Of a DNA stretch of 64,000 nucleotides, positions 15,374 to 24,635 are shown piece after piece. The notes under the pieces are model-generated. The model had not been told where the DNA came from. It saw only the letters and a program-made list of their open reading frames with translations, and ran no database searches. The position numbers and the translations under genes were made by a program. Each line of letters opens with the position of its first letter. Position 1 is the stretch's first letter. Location: NCBI GenBank assembly GCA_041674385.1, contig JBAYVU010000008.1, positions 1 to 64,000 on the forward strand, given 5' to 3'. The DNA comes from JACRAR01 sp041674385 (GTDB lineage Bacteria > Pseudomonadota > Gammaproteobacteria > Burkholderiales > Rhodocyclaceae).

Positions 15374-17959
15374 GTGTTAGAAGCCTACCGCCAACACGTC
15401 GCCGAGCGCGCAGCCCTCGGCATTCCGCCGTTGCCGCTGAGTGTCAAGCAGACCGAGGAGCTCATCGAACTCTTGAAAAAACCGCCGCAAGGCGAGGAAG
15501 CCTATCTGGTCGACCTGATTACCCACCGCGTACCAGCCGGCGTGGACAATGCCGCCAAGGTCAAGGCCTCCTACCTCGCAGCGGTAGCGATGGGCAAGGA
15601 AAAATGCGCGTTGATCTCGCGCGAGAAAGCCACCGAACTTCTCGGCACCATGCTTGGCGGATACAACATCCAGCCGCTGATCGATCTGCTCGACAATAAG
15701 CAGGTCGGCGGCATCGCCGCCCACGGCCTGTCCAAAGCCTTGCTGGTGTTCGATGCCTTCCACGACGTCCAGGAAAAGGCCCGCAAGGGCAATGCCAATG
15801 CCAAGACAGTGCTGCAATCCTGGGCCGATGCCGAGTGGTTCACTTCGCGCCCGGAAGTATCGCAATCGCTCACCGTTACCGTATTCAAGGTCACCGGAGA
15901 AACCAACACCGACGACCTTTCGCCCGCACCCGACGCCTGGAGTCGTCCCGACATTCCGCTGCATGCCCTGGCCATGCTGAAGAACGCGCGCCCCGGCATC
16001 GACCCGGACGAACCCGGCAAGATCGGCCCGCTCAAGCAACTCGCCGCGCTCAAAGCCAAAGGCAACCTGGTCGCCTATGTCGGCGACGTGGTCGGCACCG
16101 GCTCCTCGCGCAAGTCCGCCACCAACTCGGTGCTGTGGTTCACTGGCGAAGACATCCCGTTCGTGCCGAACAAGCGCTTCGGCGGTGTCTGCCTCGGAAC
16201 CAAGATTGCGCCGATTTTCTACAACACCATGGAAGATGCCGGCGCATTGCCGATCGAACTCGACGTCTCGAAAATGGAGATGGGCGATGTGGTCGAGTTG
16301 CGTCCTTATGAAGGCAAGGCGCTGAAAAACGGCCAGGTCGTCGCCGAGTTCACCGTCAAGTCCGACGTCATATTCGACGAAGTCCGCGCCGGTGGCCGCA
16401 TACCGCTCATCATCGGACGCGGGCTCACCGCCAAGGCGCGCGAGGCGCTGGGCCTGCCGCCTTCCACGCTGTTCCGCCTGCCGCATACCCCGGCCAGTTC
16501 CGGCAAAGGCTTTACACTGGCGCAGAAAATGGTCGGCCGCGCCTGCGGCTTGCCGGCCGGCAAGGGCGTGCGCCCCGGCACCTACTGCGAGCCCAAGATG
16601 GCCACGGTCGGTTCGCAGGACACCACCGGCCCGATGACCCGCGACGAACTCAAGGACCTGGCCTGCCTGGGCTTCTCCGCCGACATGGTGATGCAGTCGT
16701 TTTGCCACACGGCGGCCTATCCGAAGCCCGTCGACGTCAAGATGCACCACGAGTTGCCGGCCTTCATCGCGACGCGCGGCGGCGTTTCGCTGCGCCCCGG
16801 CGACGGCGTGATCCACTCCTGGCTCAACCGCCTGCTGTTGCCCGACACGGTCGGCACCGGCGGCGACTCGCATACGCGCTTCCCGATCGGCATCTCCTTC
16901 CCGGCCGGCTCCGGCCTGGTGGCCTTTGCCGCCGCCACCGGGGTCATGCCGCTGGACATGCCCGAATCGGTACTGGTGCGCTTCAAGGGCGAAATGCAGC
17001 CCGGCATCACACTGCGCGACCTGGTCAACGCCATCCCGCTGTATGCGATCCGCGCCGGCCAGCTCACCGTCGAGAAGCAGGGCAAGAAAAACATCTTCTC
17101 CGGCCGCATCCTGGAAATCGAAGGCTTGCCCAAGCTCAGGGTGGAACAGGCCTTCGAGCTCACCGACGCCTCCGCCGAACGCTCCGCCGCCGGTTGCACG
17201 GTGCATCTCGACAAGGAACCGATCATCGAGTACATGACCTCCAACATCACCCTGATGAAGGTCATGATCGCCAACGGCTACCAGGACAGCCGCACGCTGG
17301 AGCGCCGCATCCAGGCCATGCAGGCCTGGATCGCCAAGCCGGAACTGCTGAAGGCCGATGCCGACGCCGAATACGCAGCGGTCATCGAGATCGACCTGGC
17401 CGACATCAAGGAGCCCATCGTCGCCTGCCCGAACGATCCGGACGACGTAAAGCCGCTTTCCGCAGTCGCCGGCGAAAAGATCGACGAAGTCTTCATCGGC
17501 AGTTGCATGACCAACATCGGCCACTTCCGCGCCGCCAGCAAACTGCTCGAAGGAAAAACGGACCTGCCGGCACGCCTGTGGGTCGCCCCGCCGACCAAGA
17601 TGGACGCCTTGCAGCTCAGCGAGGAAGGCCACTACGGCGTGCTCGGCCGCACCGGTGCACGCATGGAAATGCCCGGCTGCTCGCTGTGCATGGGCAACCA
17701 GGCGCAGGTTCGCAGGGGCAGCACGGCGATGTCCACCTCGACGCGCAACTTCCCCAACCGCCTGGGGCTCGACACCCGCGTCTATCTCGGTTCCGCGGAA
17801 CTGGCTTCGGTTTGCGCCCTGCTCGGCAAGATCCCGACGGCAGCGGAATACATGGCCAACATCGGCGTGCTGGCCAAGAATGCCGGCGCCATCTACCGCT
17901 ACATGAACTTCGATCAGATCGAGGATTACCAGGAGGTGGCGGGAACGGTGACGGTTTAA
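15374..17959 (+). CDS. acnB: Aconitate hydratase B (bifunctional with 2-methylisocitrate dehydratase)
   Basis: Interconverts citrate and isocitrate using a [4Fe-4S] cluster; the AcnB type also often handles 2-methylaconitate. The GTG start at 15374 follows AAAGGAAG by a normal distance and gives 861 residues, close to the 865 of E. coli AcnB. The AcnB order is visible: N-terminal helical repeat domain, swivel domain (about residues 170-390), then the cluster-binding core. Likely cluster cysteines are in FIGSCMTNIGHF and in PGCSLCMGNQ. It ends the mdh-citE-like-acnB run and is followed directly by a strong terminator. Confidence 0.97.
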   Translation: MLEAYRQHVAERAALGIPPLPLSVKQTEELIELLKKPPQGEEAYLVDLITHRVPAGVDNAAKVKASYLAAVAMGKEKCALISREKATELLGTMLGGYNIQPLIDLLDNKQVGGIAAHGLSKALLVFDAFHDVQEKARKGNANAKTVLQSWADAEWFTSRPEVSQSLTVTVFKVTGETNTDDLSPAPDAWSRPDIPLHALAMLKNARPGIDPDEPGKIGPLKQLAALKAKGNLVAYVGDVVGTGSSRKSATNSVLWFTGEDIPFVPNKRFGGVCLGTKIAPIFYNTMEDAGALPIELDVSKMEMGDVVELRPYEGKALKNGQVVAEFTVKSDVIFDEVRAGGRIPLIIGRGLTAKAREALGLPPSTLFRLPHTPASSGKGFTLAQKMVGRACGLPAGKGVRPGTYCEPKMATVGSQDTTGPMTRDELKDLACLGFSADMVMQSFCHTAAYPKPVDVKMHHELPAFIATRGGVSLRPGDGVIHSWLNRLLLPDTVGTGGDSHTRFPIGISFPAGSGLVAFAAATGVMPLDMPESVLVRFKGEMQPGITLRDLVNAIPLYAIRAGQLTVEKQGKKNIFSGRILEIEGLPKLRVEQAFELTDASAERSAAGCTVHLDKEPIIEYMTSNITLMKVMIANGYQDSRTLERRIQAMQAWIAKPELLKADADAEYAAVIEIDLADIKEPIVACPNDPDDVKPLSAVAGEKIDEVFIGSCMTNIGHFRAASKLLEGKTDLPARLWVAPPTKMDALQLSEEGHYGVLGRTGARMEMPGCSLCMGNQAQVRRGSTAMSTSTRNFPNRLGLDTRVYLGSAELASVCALLGKIPTAAEYMANIGVLAKNAGAIYRYMNFDQIEDYQEVAGTVTV

Positions 17960-17982
17960 GCATCATCACCTGCACCAAACCC

Positions 17983-18014
17983 AAACGGCTCTGCCAGAGA
18001 TGGCAGAGCCGTTT
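17983..18014 (+). terminator. Intrinsic terminator after acnB
   Basis: A perfect 14-bp stem (AAACGGCTCTGCCA, 17983-17996, with TGGCAGAGCCGTTT, 18001-18014) with a GAGA tetraloop and a short T-run at the 3' side (GTTTTGCTT). It lies 23 bases after the acnB stop and should end the mdh operon. The A-rich left side means it may also work on the other strand. Confidence 0.9.
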
Positions 18015-18070
18015 TGCTTATCGGCGGGTTTAAACTTATCCTCCCGCCGAACCGCTATTCCGAATCGCTC

Positions 18071-19009
18071 ATGGCCTCCTTCTTCCATCTCTTTTCCCTC
18101 ACTGTTCCCCTGTATCTCCTGGTGCTGGTCGGCTACGTGCTGGTGCGCTGGGGAGCTTGGCCCAAGTCGGTCGTCGACGCCCTCTCCCGTTTTGTGTTCA
18201 GTGTCGCCCTGCCCGCACTGCTGTTCCGCATGATGAGCGACTTCTCCCAGATGCCGCCAGTCGATGCTCGGCTCTTGATCGCTTTTTTCGGCGGCTGTCT
18301 GATCGTCTTCGTGATCGGGCGGCTGGTCGGCTTCTATCTATTTCGGCTCGATGGCGTCGCGCAATCGGTGTTCGCCCTGGGCGGAGTGTTCTCCAACAAT
18401 GTGCTGCTCGGTCTCCCGCTGGCGAAATCGATACTTGGCAATAGCGCCGTTCCTTCCGTCGCGCTGGTGCTGGTGTTCAATGCGCTCACCCTGTGGACCC
18501 TGGTGACCATTTCGGTGGAATGGGCGCGTCACGGTTCATTCTCGCTGGCAGGTTTCGCGAAAACTGCCCGCAGCGTGCTGATCAACCCGATTGTGGCCTC
18601 CATCGTGACAGGAACGCTGTTCGGCATGCTCGGCTTGAAATTGCCCGAGTTGACCGTCACGCCACTGGCCATGATGGGACAGATCGCTGCGCCGTTATCG
18701 CTGATCGTGGTCGGGATGGGACTGGCCGAATACGGCATCCGCAAAGGATGGCAGCAAAGCGTGGCGATTTGCACGCTTAAATTGACCGTGCAGCCATTCG
18801 TCGTCTGGGCTCTGGCACGGGCACTCTCGCTGCCGGCAATGGAAACCCAAGTCGTCGTGCTGCTCTCGTCGTTGGCCGTCGGCGTCAATGTCTATCTCAT
18901 GTCGCGCCATTTCCAAACCATGGAAGCTCCCGTCGCCACCAGCATGGTACTGACGACGGCGCTATCGACAGTGACAACCCCCCTGGCATTGAGTCTGGCC
19001 GGGGTCTGA
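18071..19009 (+). CDS. AEC (auxin efflux carrier) family transporter
   Basis: A 312-residue inner-membrane protein with about ten hydrophobic segments in two repeats, as in the AEC/YfdV family that moves malonate, malate or other small carboxylates. The start MASFFHLFSLTVPLYLLVLVGY begins directly with the first membrane helix; the longer frame reaches back into the acnB terminator and is rejected. The repeat core GVFSNNVLLGLPLAKS, with its Asn pair and Gly, matches the broken-helix region of the fold. Its place after acnB suggests a di- or tricarboxylate substrate, but that is only inference, and the terminator separates the transcripts. Confidence 0.88.
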   Translation: MASFFHLFSLTVPLYLLVLVGYVLVRWGAWPKSVVDALSRFVFSVALPALLFRMMSDFSQMPPVDARLLIAFFGGCLIVFVIGRLVGFYLFRLDGVAQSVFALGGVFSNNVLLGLPLAKSILGNSAVPSVALVLVFNALTLWTLVTISVEWARHGSFSLAGFAKTARSVLINPIVASIVTGTLFGMLGLKLPELTVTPLAMMGQIAAPLSLIVVGMGLAEYGIRKGWQQSVAICTLKLTVQPFVVWALARALSLPAMETQVVVLLSSLAVGVNVYLMSRHFQTMEAPVATSMVLTTALSTVTTPLALSLAGV

Positions 19010-19329
19010 ATAAGTTGGGTATCCGGATTCCGCGATTGATTTGCAGCGGCCGTCGCGCATTGCGGCATTTGGCGGCGATTCAGGATGCGCTTATGGTTTG
19101 CTGACTGGCCCAGTTGTACCCACAAGGGATATATGACTATGGCATCATAAAAAGGGGCTGTCGCCATGCTCCAGTCAGTAGCGTTGAATTCTTGGGACTC
19201 TGCTCCATCGCCACCACCGGTCATTTCCGGATATTACCCGACTAGCTTACCGTCGTTTAACGTTTAACGATGTTGGTGTTGGTGTTGCTTTTCGGATAGG
19301 ATTCAAAAAAAATCGAGGAGAGACTGAAT
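19010..19329. other. Intergenic region before the DUF1329 gene, no gene seen
   Basis: About 320 bases without a convincing reading frame. Near the right end are short direct repeats: CGTTTAA twice in tandem (19254-19267) and three GTTGGT/GTTGCT-like hexamers just after. A good GAGGAG ribosome site (19315-19320) serves the next gene. No clear promoter with good spacing was found. Confidence 0.6.
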
Positions 19330-20727
19330 ATGACAATGAACGAAATCCTGTCTGTACGCATGATCGTAGCGGGTGCGATGGCGCTGCTGGCAACTTCCGC
19401 ATTGGCGGCAGTCACCGTCGAAGAAGCGAAGCAGTTGGGCGCCAGCCTTACGGAGTTCGGCGCCGAACAGGCTGCCAACGCCGATGGTTCGATTCCTGCC
19501 TACAGCGGCGGCATCGACCAGGTTGCCGGATACGACCCCAGGACTTCCAGACACTACATCGACCCGTTCAGGAGCGAGAAGCCGTTGTACTCGATCGATG
19601 CCGAGAACATGGCGCAATATGACACGTTGCTGGCACCGGGCACCAAGGCGCTGATCAAGGCCTACACGGGTTATCGGGTCGACGTCTACCCGAGTCATCG
19701 CAGCATGCGCTATACACCGACGGTGCTGCAGAACACCGTCAAGAACGCCACCACCGCCAAGCTGGCCGGAGCGGTAAAGGGCGACACGCTCGAGGGTACC
19801 GACAAGGAAAACCTTCCCTACGAAGGACTTCCTTTTCCTATTCCCCAAAACGGGTACGAAGTGATGTGGAACAATACATTCCGCTTTTCGGCGGCCGTGA
19901 GTGAATTTACCGGTAAGGCCCTGATGATCGACTCTGCCGGCAATCCCATCGAACTGACGCAGGCAAAGGCGTTCTATTTGCATCCTTGGTATGACAGCAA
20001 GGGCACGTTGCGCCAGCAGACCTTCGGCAGCACGTTCGGATTCACGTCGGTCGTCACGTCGCCGCCGAAGATCGCGGGTGCGGGCTACCTCGGCTACTAC
20101 CTCGTTGACACGTCGCTCGGACAGAAAGCGTGGTACTACACGCCGGGTCAGCGTCGCATCCGTCCGGCCCCCGACTTTTCCTATGACATGTTGATGAACG
20201 GCGCCATATTCTGGGACGAACTGGCCGGCTTTTCCGGTCGCATGGATCGTTTCGACTTCAAGCTTGTTGGCAAGAAGGAAATGCTGGTACCGTATAACGT
20301 CTTCGGCATCACCAACACGATTCCCACCAAAGCGTTTGCCGGCAAGAAATTCGTGAATCCCGATGCGCTGCGCTGGGAGAAACACAGGATGTGGATCGTG
20401 GACTCGATACGCAAACCGAACGCCAGTCATGCCTATGCGCGCCGCACGTTCTACATCGACGAAGATTGCTGGTGCATCACCCAAACCGAAGCCTATGATG
20501 CCGCCGGCAATATATTGCGGGTCGCCCTCATCAACAGCTTTCCCTCATATGCCACTGGCGGAATCAACCTCAATTCGTGGACCAACTACGACTTCGTCAA
20601 GGGCGGTTACTACGTGTTCAATGCAGGGCAGGCGGACGATGGGCATGGAATGCGCGACTACGACACCGCGGAAGGACTGCAACTGGCGCTCAACCCCCAG
20701 GCGATCGTTGGCAAAAGCGCGCAATAG
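19330..20727 (+). CDS. DUF1329 domain protein, secreted (first of two)
   Basis: A 465-residue exported protein. The N-terminus has a signal peptide ending ATSALAAV, and the mature part starts VTVEEAKQLGASLTEFGAEQAANADGSIPAYSGG, the hallmark of DUF1329 (a LolA/LolB-like fold family that travels with DUF1302 outer-membrane proteins). These pairs are often found beside hydrophobic-substrate catabolism genes and RND/MMPL transporters and are thought to help move lipophilic molecules across the envelope; the function is not proven. GAGGAG lies nine bases before the ATG. A paralogue is encoded at 21598-22983 on the other strand. Confidence 0.88.
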   Translation: MTMNEILSVRMIVAGAMALLATSALAAVTVEEAKQLGASLTEFGAEQAANADGSIPAYSGGIDQVAGYDPRTSRHYIDPFRSEKPLYSIDAENMAQYDTLLAPGTKALIKAYTGYRVDVYPSHRSMRYTPTVLQNTVKNATTAKLAGAVKGDTLEGTDKENLPYEGLPFPIPQNGYEVMWNNTFRFSAAVSEFTGKALMIDSAGNPIELTQAKAFYLHPWYDSKGTLRQQTFGSTFGFTSVVTSPPKIAGAGYLGYYLVDTSLGQKAWYYTPGQRRIRPAPDFSYDMLMNGAIFWDELAGFSGRMDRFDFKLVGKKEMLVPYNVFGITNTIPTKAFAGKKFVNPDALRWEKHRMWIVDSIRKPNASHAYARRTFYIDEDCWCITQTEAYDAAGNILRVALINSFPSYATGGINLNSWTNYDFVKGGYYVFNAGQADDGHGMRDYDTAEGLQLALNPQAIVGKSAQ

Positions 20728-20928
20728 CCTTGCAGCGATCCCGGGTGACAACGTAACGGTTTTTCGCCGGCAGGATCGGGCATCGCAAGCACGCGCATGT
20801 GTGCTTGTTTGTGCTCGCGCGCTGGCACCAGCGATTTTCGTATCGTATCGTTTCGCTTTGTTTCATGGTTTCATGGGAAGATATCTGATTCATTCACTGT
20901 AACCGCCGGAAATCGAAAGGACAACGAC

Positions 20929-21480
20929 ATGGCAATCTCAATGTATGCGGCCTCGGCGCCGACCTTCGTGCAATTCCTCACCAGCCTGTCGACCAATCTC
21001 GACAAGACCGCCACCCATGCCGCCGCTAAGAATATCGATCCGGCAATCTATCTGCGTACACGTCTGTATCCCGACATGCTACCGCTAGCGATGCAGGTGA
21101 ACCTCGCCAATCGCCAGGCCATCAACGCCTGCGCGCGCCTTGCCGGGGTCGACCCGCTCGTGCTGCCGACCGCAGAGCCGAGCATGGACGATCTCAAGCA
21201 GCGTCTCGACCAGACCATCCGTTATGTCAACGGCTTCACGCCGGCGCAGCTCGACGGCACCGAGGACAAGGAGATCGTCGCCAAGTATCCGAGCGGCATC
21301 GAGCGGCGTTTCACCGGGCAGACGATGCTGCTTGGCTTTAGCCTGCCGAACTTCTATTTCCACGTCACCGCCGCGCATTGCATCCTGCGCCATTGCGGTA
21401 TCGACATCGGCAAGAAGGACTTCAACTCGGCGCAGCACCTGTTCAGCGGCGCCTGCGCCTGCCAGCCGGTCAAGGCCTAG
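20929..21480 (+). CDS. DUF1993 domain protein
   Basis: A 183-residue soluble protein of the DUF1993 family, whose members look like the DinB-type four-helix bundle. The start MAISMYAASAPTFVQFLTSLS follows GAAAGGAC closely; the longer frame upstream would add an unlikely Cys-rich leader. The FYFHVTAAHCILRHCGIDIGKKDF block near the end, with the repeated histidines, is the most conserved part and may hold a metal. It follows the DUF1329 gene by about 200 bases and faces the second DUF1329 gene. Function unknown. Confidence 0.85.
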   Translation: MAISMYAASAPTFVQFLTSLSTNLDKTATHAAAKNIDPAIYLRTRLYPDMLPLAMQVNLANRQAINACARLAGVDPLVLPTAEPSMDDLKQRLDQTIRYVNGFTPAQLDGTEDKEIVAKYPSGIERRFTGQTMLLGFSLPNFYFHVTAAHCILRHCGIDIGKKDFNSAQHLFSGACACQPVKA

Positions 21481-21538
21481 GGCCGGGCGCTGCCGGCGCA
21501 GCAACGATAGCTCAACGATGCAGCGGCATGGCTCGATG

Positions 21539-21565
21539 ATCCAATGTAGCCGCGATGCATTGGAT
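21539..21565. terminator. Hairpin between convergent DUF1993 and DUF1329 genes
   Basis: A perfect 8-bp stem (ATCCAATG, 21539-21546, with CATTGGAT, 21558-21565) and an 11-base loop sit in the gap between two convergent stop codons. No T-run follows on either strand, so termination is only suggested by position. Confidence 0.3.
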
Positions 21566-21597
21566 GCCGGCGAGGATCAAGAAGCAGCGCGACACCG

Positions 21598-22983
21598 CTA
21601 GCGCTGAGCGCCTCTACCGGGCAGGGCATCCGGCGTATAGGTGAATTTCGAGAACCCCTCCGGTTTCATCCAAAGGCCCAAACCCGGGTCGCCCAGATGA
21701 ATGCTCAGGAGATAATTGCCCGACGACAGGTCGTAACCCCAATAGGTCCGTGCGAAGGGAGTCTGGCTGTCATAGAGCTGCTGAAAACCGTTGAAGATGC
21801 CTTTGACCAAGCGGTCTTCATGGTCGTACTCGTCGCTCATGCCGGCGCCGCTCCAATCCTCGTCAAAGTAGAACACCCGTTTGCTGAAGGTGTGGCGTTT
21901 GCCCGGTTTTAGCGTCGCTTCGACCACCCAGACCCGATGCAGCTCCCAACGCACATGGTCGGGATTGAGATGCTTGGGCGTCAGCAAGGTCTTGGCCTGA
22001 ACCAAGGCCAGAGCGTAGTTGTTGTAGGGGATGAGCATTTCCCGCTTGCCCAGCAGTTTGAAATCGAACATATCCAGGGCGCCATCGAACAAGTTGACTT
22101 CATCGTAGGTGCCCACGCCGCCCTGACCGGCGACGGGGGTGTCATAAGCGAAATCGGGAGCCAGACGGATGCGGCGGCTGGCGGCGGAGTATGTCCAAGC
22201 CCGACGAGGCTGCTGTATCGGGTCCATGGTGTCCTGAAAAATAGTGGCATTGCCCACCACCTGGGGTGGCGCCACGTAGTCGAAGGCATACTGCTGATAG
22301 ATGTTGCCGTTCTTCTTCAATTCCGCCCCGTCGCCTTTCGGATCGAAGTAGGCAATCTGCAGGTTGATCCGTTCCTCCGCAGTATTGACGGCCTGGCCCG
22401 AACCGTCCACATACCAGTTGCGCATGCGAAAGTAGACACCCAGGCCGTTGTAACGCAGCAGGTGGTTCCACATCGCCTCATGGCCGTTCTTGGGAATGGG
22501 AAAGGGGACGCCGCCGTAAGCTCCTTCCAGGGCCACGCCGCTCTTGGCGAGCTTTGCCCGGGTGGCGTTCTTGAGCGTGTTGTCGAGCACCCAGTTCGGG
22601 AAGGCCACACTGCGATGGCTGGCGTAAACATCCATGCGGAAAGAGGGAAAGCGTTGCAAGAGCGCCTTGTTCATCGCGCTCAGTTTGTCCTCGTAGCGCC
22701 CCATGTTTTGTCCAGTGATGGAATACAGGGGTTTCTCGCCAGCATAGGGATCGGCCCAGCGCCCGGAATCCTTCTTGAACCCTGGCGGATTGGTGCTGGC
22801 CGGCAGGCCGCCACTGTAGGCCGGGATGCTGCCGTCCCGGTTGCCGGTCTTTTCCGCGCCGAAAGCGGTCAGGCTCGTGCCCAACACTGCCGCTTCCGTC
22901 GCGCTGACCGCAGCCAAGGCTTTGCCGGCAAGGATCGTGGCGAACCACACGAGGAGGGCAAAAAGTCGCGGTTTTGTATTCAT
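21598..22983 (-). CDS. DUF1329 domain protein, secreted (second of two)
   Basis: A 461-residue exported protein with a signal peptide (LFALLVWFATILAGKALAA) and the DUF1329 opening SATEAAVLGTSLTAFGAEKTGNRDGSIPAYSGG. Along its length it shares with the copy at 19330-20727 blocks such as PFPIPKNGHEAMWN, RIRLAPDFAYD, FDFKLLGKREMLIPYN and WELHRVWVVEATLKPG. The two are paralogues but clearly diverged. Its start is eight bases after the DUF1302 gene stop, so the two are translated from one mRNA. The family is associated with envelope handling of hydrophobic compounds. Confidence 0.9.
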   Translation of the reverse strand: MNTKPRLFALLVWFATILAGKALAAVSATEAAVLGTSLTAFGAEKTGNRDGSIPAYSGGLPASTNPPGFKKDSGRWADPYAGEKPLYSITGQNMGRYEDKLSAMNKALLQRFPSFRMDVYASHRSVAFPNWVLDNTLKNATRAKLAKSGVALEGAYGGVPFPIPKNGHEAMWNHLLRYNGLGVYFRMRNWYVDGSGQAVNTAEERINLQIAYFDPKGDGAELKKNGNIYQQYAFDYVAPPQVVGNATIFQDTMDPIQQPRRAWTYSAASRRIRLAPDFAYDTPVAGQGGVGTYDEVNLFDGALDMFDFKLLGKREMLIPYNNYALALVQAKTLLTPKHLNPDHVRWELHRVWVVEATLKPGKRHTFSKRVFYFDEDWSGAGMSDEYDHEDRLVKGIFNGFQQLYDSQTPFARTYWGYDLSSGNYLLSIHLGDPGLGLWMKPEGFSKFTYTPDALPGRGAQR

Positions 22984-22991
22984 TCCCGGCC

Positions 22992-24587
22992 TCAGAAACT
23001 AATTTGATAAGTGAATGACAGCCAACCCTTGTCTTTGTACGGTGCGCCCAGAATGCGGGAGCCGAAAGGCGAAGTCGGGTCCGCCAGCAGTTTTTGGTCA
23101 TAGCCAGTGTAAGCCAGATCGAATTGATGGCGCGCATAAGCCTTGGCCGTGAGTCCGACCTTCCAGATCACGGCACCCTCGGTGCCGCCGCCGTTGCTGG
23201 GCGCATTGCCCTTGAGACCGACGGAATAGAACCACGGCATTTCCACGTCGACACCGGGAAACACCTGGAGCCAGGTCGGGACGAAGGACAGCGAGACACC
23301 GAAATATTCCTTGTCGGCACAACCCTTGACCTTGGCCAGCGTATCGCAGGCGGCGAGATAGCCCTGCGCACGGTAAAGTCCCGGATTGCTCGTGACCCGA
23401 TCAAGACGCGACCAGGCCAGTTCGCCCGACAGCGAAGCCAGATCGTAGAAACGGGTCGGCCCCAGCGCCAGCACGCCATTGAACAGGGCGTGCCAAGTGC
23501 TGCCGCGCGCGCCCTCGAAAACCAGCGGGGCGCTATTGGCGGCATCGCTGGTCAAGGGGTCGTTGCGGCGCAGGGAAAGTTCCGCGCCGACGGCAACGCC
23601 GGCCACGTTCTTGGACAGCGTCACTCCCCACAGATCGATTCCTTTCGCATAGACCGCGCGCGTAAGGCCACCACCCACGGACTGGGCCACCCAAGCGGCC
23701 TTGTCGTCGAAGCGGCGCGCATACATGCCGAGGGTGCCATCGAGCCACGCCGGACTCCATTTGAGGCCCAGCCCCCAGTCGCCGCGTTGCCCGGGGAGAG
23801 CGGGAAGACGATTGACGTCAGGGCCCTTCAGCACGTTGTCGGCCACGCCGAAAAAGGTGCCGCCTTCAGGCAGTCGATTGGGACGCCACTCGAACAAATA
23901 CTGACCGAGAAACGACAGTTCCGGAGCGATCTGCGCTACCAGCGACAGCTGATTGATCGGCAGCGCCGTTTCCTTCGCCGATGCGCCGGGATTGGCCACG
24001 GACTTGCCGCCATCGGCGGGCGTCTGCGAGTAGCTTACCGCATGGGCGCTGCCGAACAAGGACTCGCCCCAGACCACGGCATGGCGCCCGGCCTTCACAT
24101 TCCACAGCGTGTCGCCCATATCGATAGCGGTAAAGGCGAAAGCGTCGAGGAATTCTCCCGATGGCCCGCGGTAGTAGCGTTCCACATAGCGGGTGAAGGT
24201 ATTGCCGCTGTAGCTCGGCGCAGCGCTGGGCAAGGCGGCGGGGTTTGCACTGCCTTGTTTGCCGTAGGCAGCATCGAACCAGGCCGCCGCAGTCAGGCGC
24301 AAGCCGCTGTTGTCGCGGTAGAACAGGTCGAATTCACCGAGCCAGTCGAGGCGATTGGCAATGGTGTCGCCGCGCGCAAAAAGCGCATCCCCCTGATCGT
24401 AGGCGCCGTTGTTGGCGATGCGGGCATCGCGGCCTTGCGCGCGCTGTGCCCAGTTGTAGCGCAAGGTGTTGTTGGAACGCAGGCGTAGATCGTCTGCGCC
24501 GATGTCCAACGACTGAGCTTGTCCGGCACTTGCGATGGCGCAGAGGACGAACCCGCAAAGCAAGTTATGCGTCATGCAGCCAGACAT
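22992..24587 (-). CDS. DUF1302 outer-membrane beta-barrel protein
   Basis: A 531-residue DUF1302 protein, predicted as an outer-membrane barrel. A signal peptide is best read from the second ATG (MTHNLLCGFVLCAIASAGQAQ, 24575). The mature start SLDIGADDLRLRSNNTLRYNW and the alternating strand pattern to a final LSFTYQISF, ending in Phe, fit barrel assembly by the Bam complex. Family members are linked to uptake or export of hydrophobic compounds such as steroids and terpenes together with DUF1329. Here it lies between the large GGDEF-EAL gene (48 bases upstream) and a DUF1329 gene on the same strand. The usual MMPL/RND transporter partner is not in this window. Confidence 0.9.
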   Translation of the reverse strand: MSGCMTHNLLCGFVLCAIASAGQAQSLDIGADDLRLRSNNTLRYNWAQRAQGRDARIANNGAYDQGDALFARGDTIANRLDWLGEFDLFYRDNSGLRLTAAAWFDAAYGKQGSANPAALPSAAPSYSGNTFTRYVERYYRGPSGEFLDAFAFTAIDMGDTLWNVKAGRHAVVWGESLFGSAHAVSYSQTPADGGKSVANPGASAKETALPINQLSLVAQIAPELSFLGQYLFEWRPNRLPEGGTFFGVADNVLKGPDVNRLPALPGQRGDWGLGLKWSPAWLDGTLGMYARRFDDKAAWVAQSVGGGLTRAVYAKGIDLWGVTLSKNVAGVAVGAELSLRRNDPLTSDAANSAPLVFEGARGSTWHALFNGVLALGPTRFYDLASLSGELAWSRLDRVTSNPGLYRAQGYLAACDTLAKVKGCADKEYFGVSLSFVPTWLQVFPGVDVEMPWFYSVGLKGNAPSNGGGTEGAVIWKVGLTAKAYARHQFDLAYTGYDQKLLADPTSPFGSRILGAPYKDKGWLSFTYQISF

Positions 24588-24635
24588 GGCCCAATCCTCT
24601 CAATCCTCTCCCTCCCGGCATGGCCAGACGCAGGT

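Noticed and set aside
15377..17632. 751-codon minus-strand open frame
   Set aside because: Shadow of acnB; residue composition is biased and no motif is seen.
18892..19224. 110-codon minus-strand frame overlapping the end of the AEC transporter
   Set aside because: No ribosome site or family pattern, and half of it is antisense to the transporter gene.
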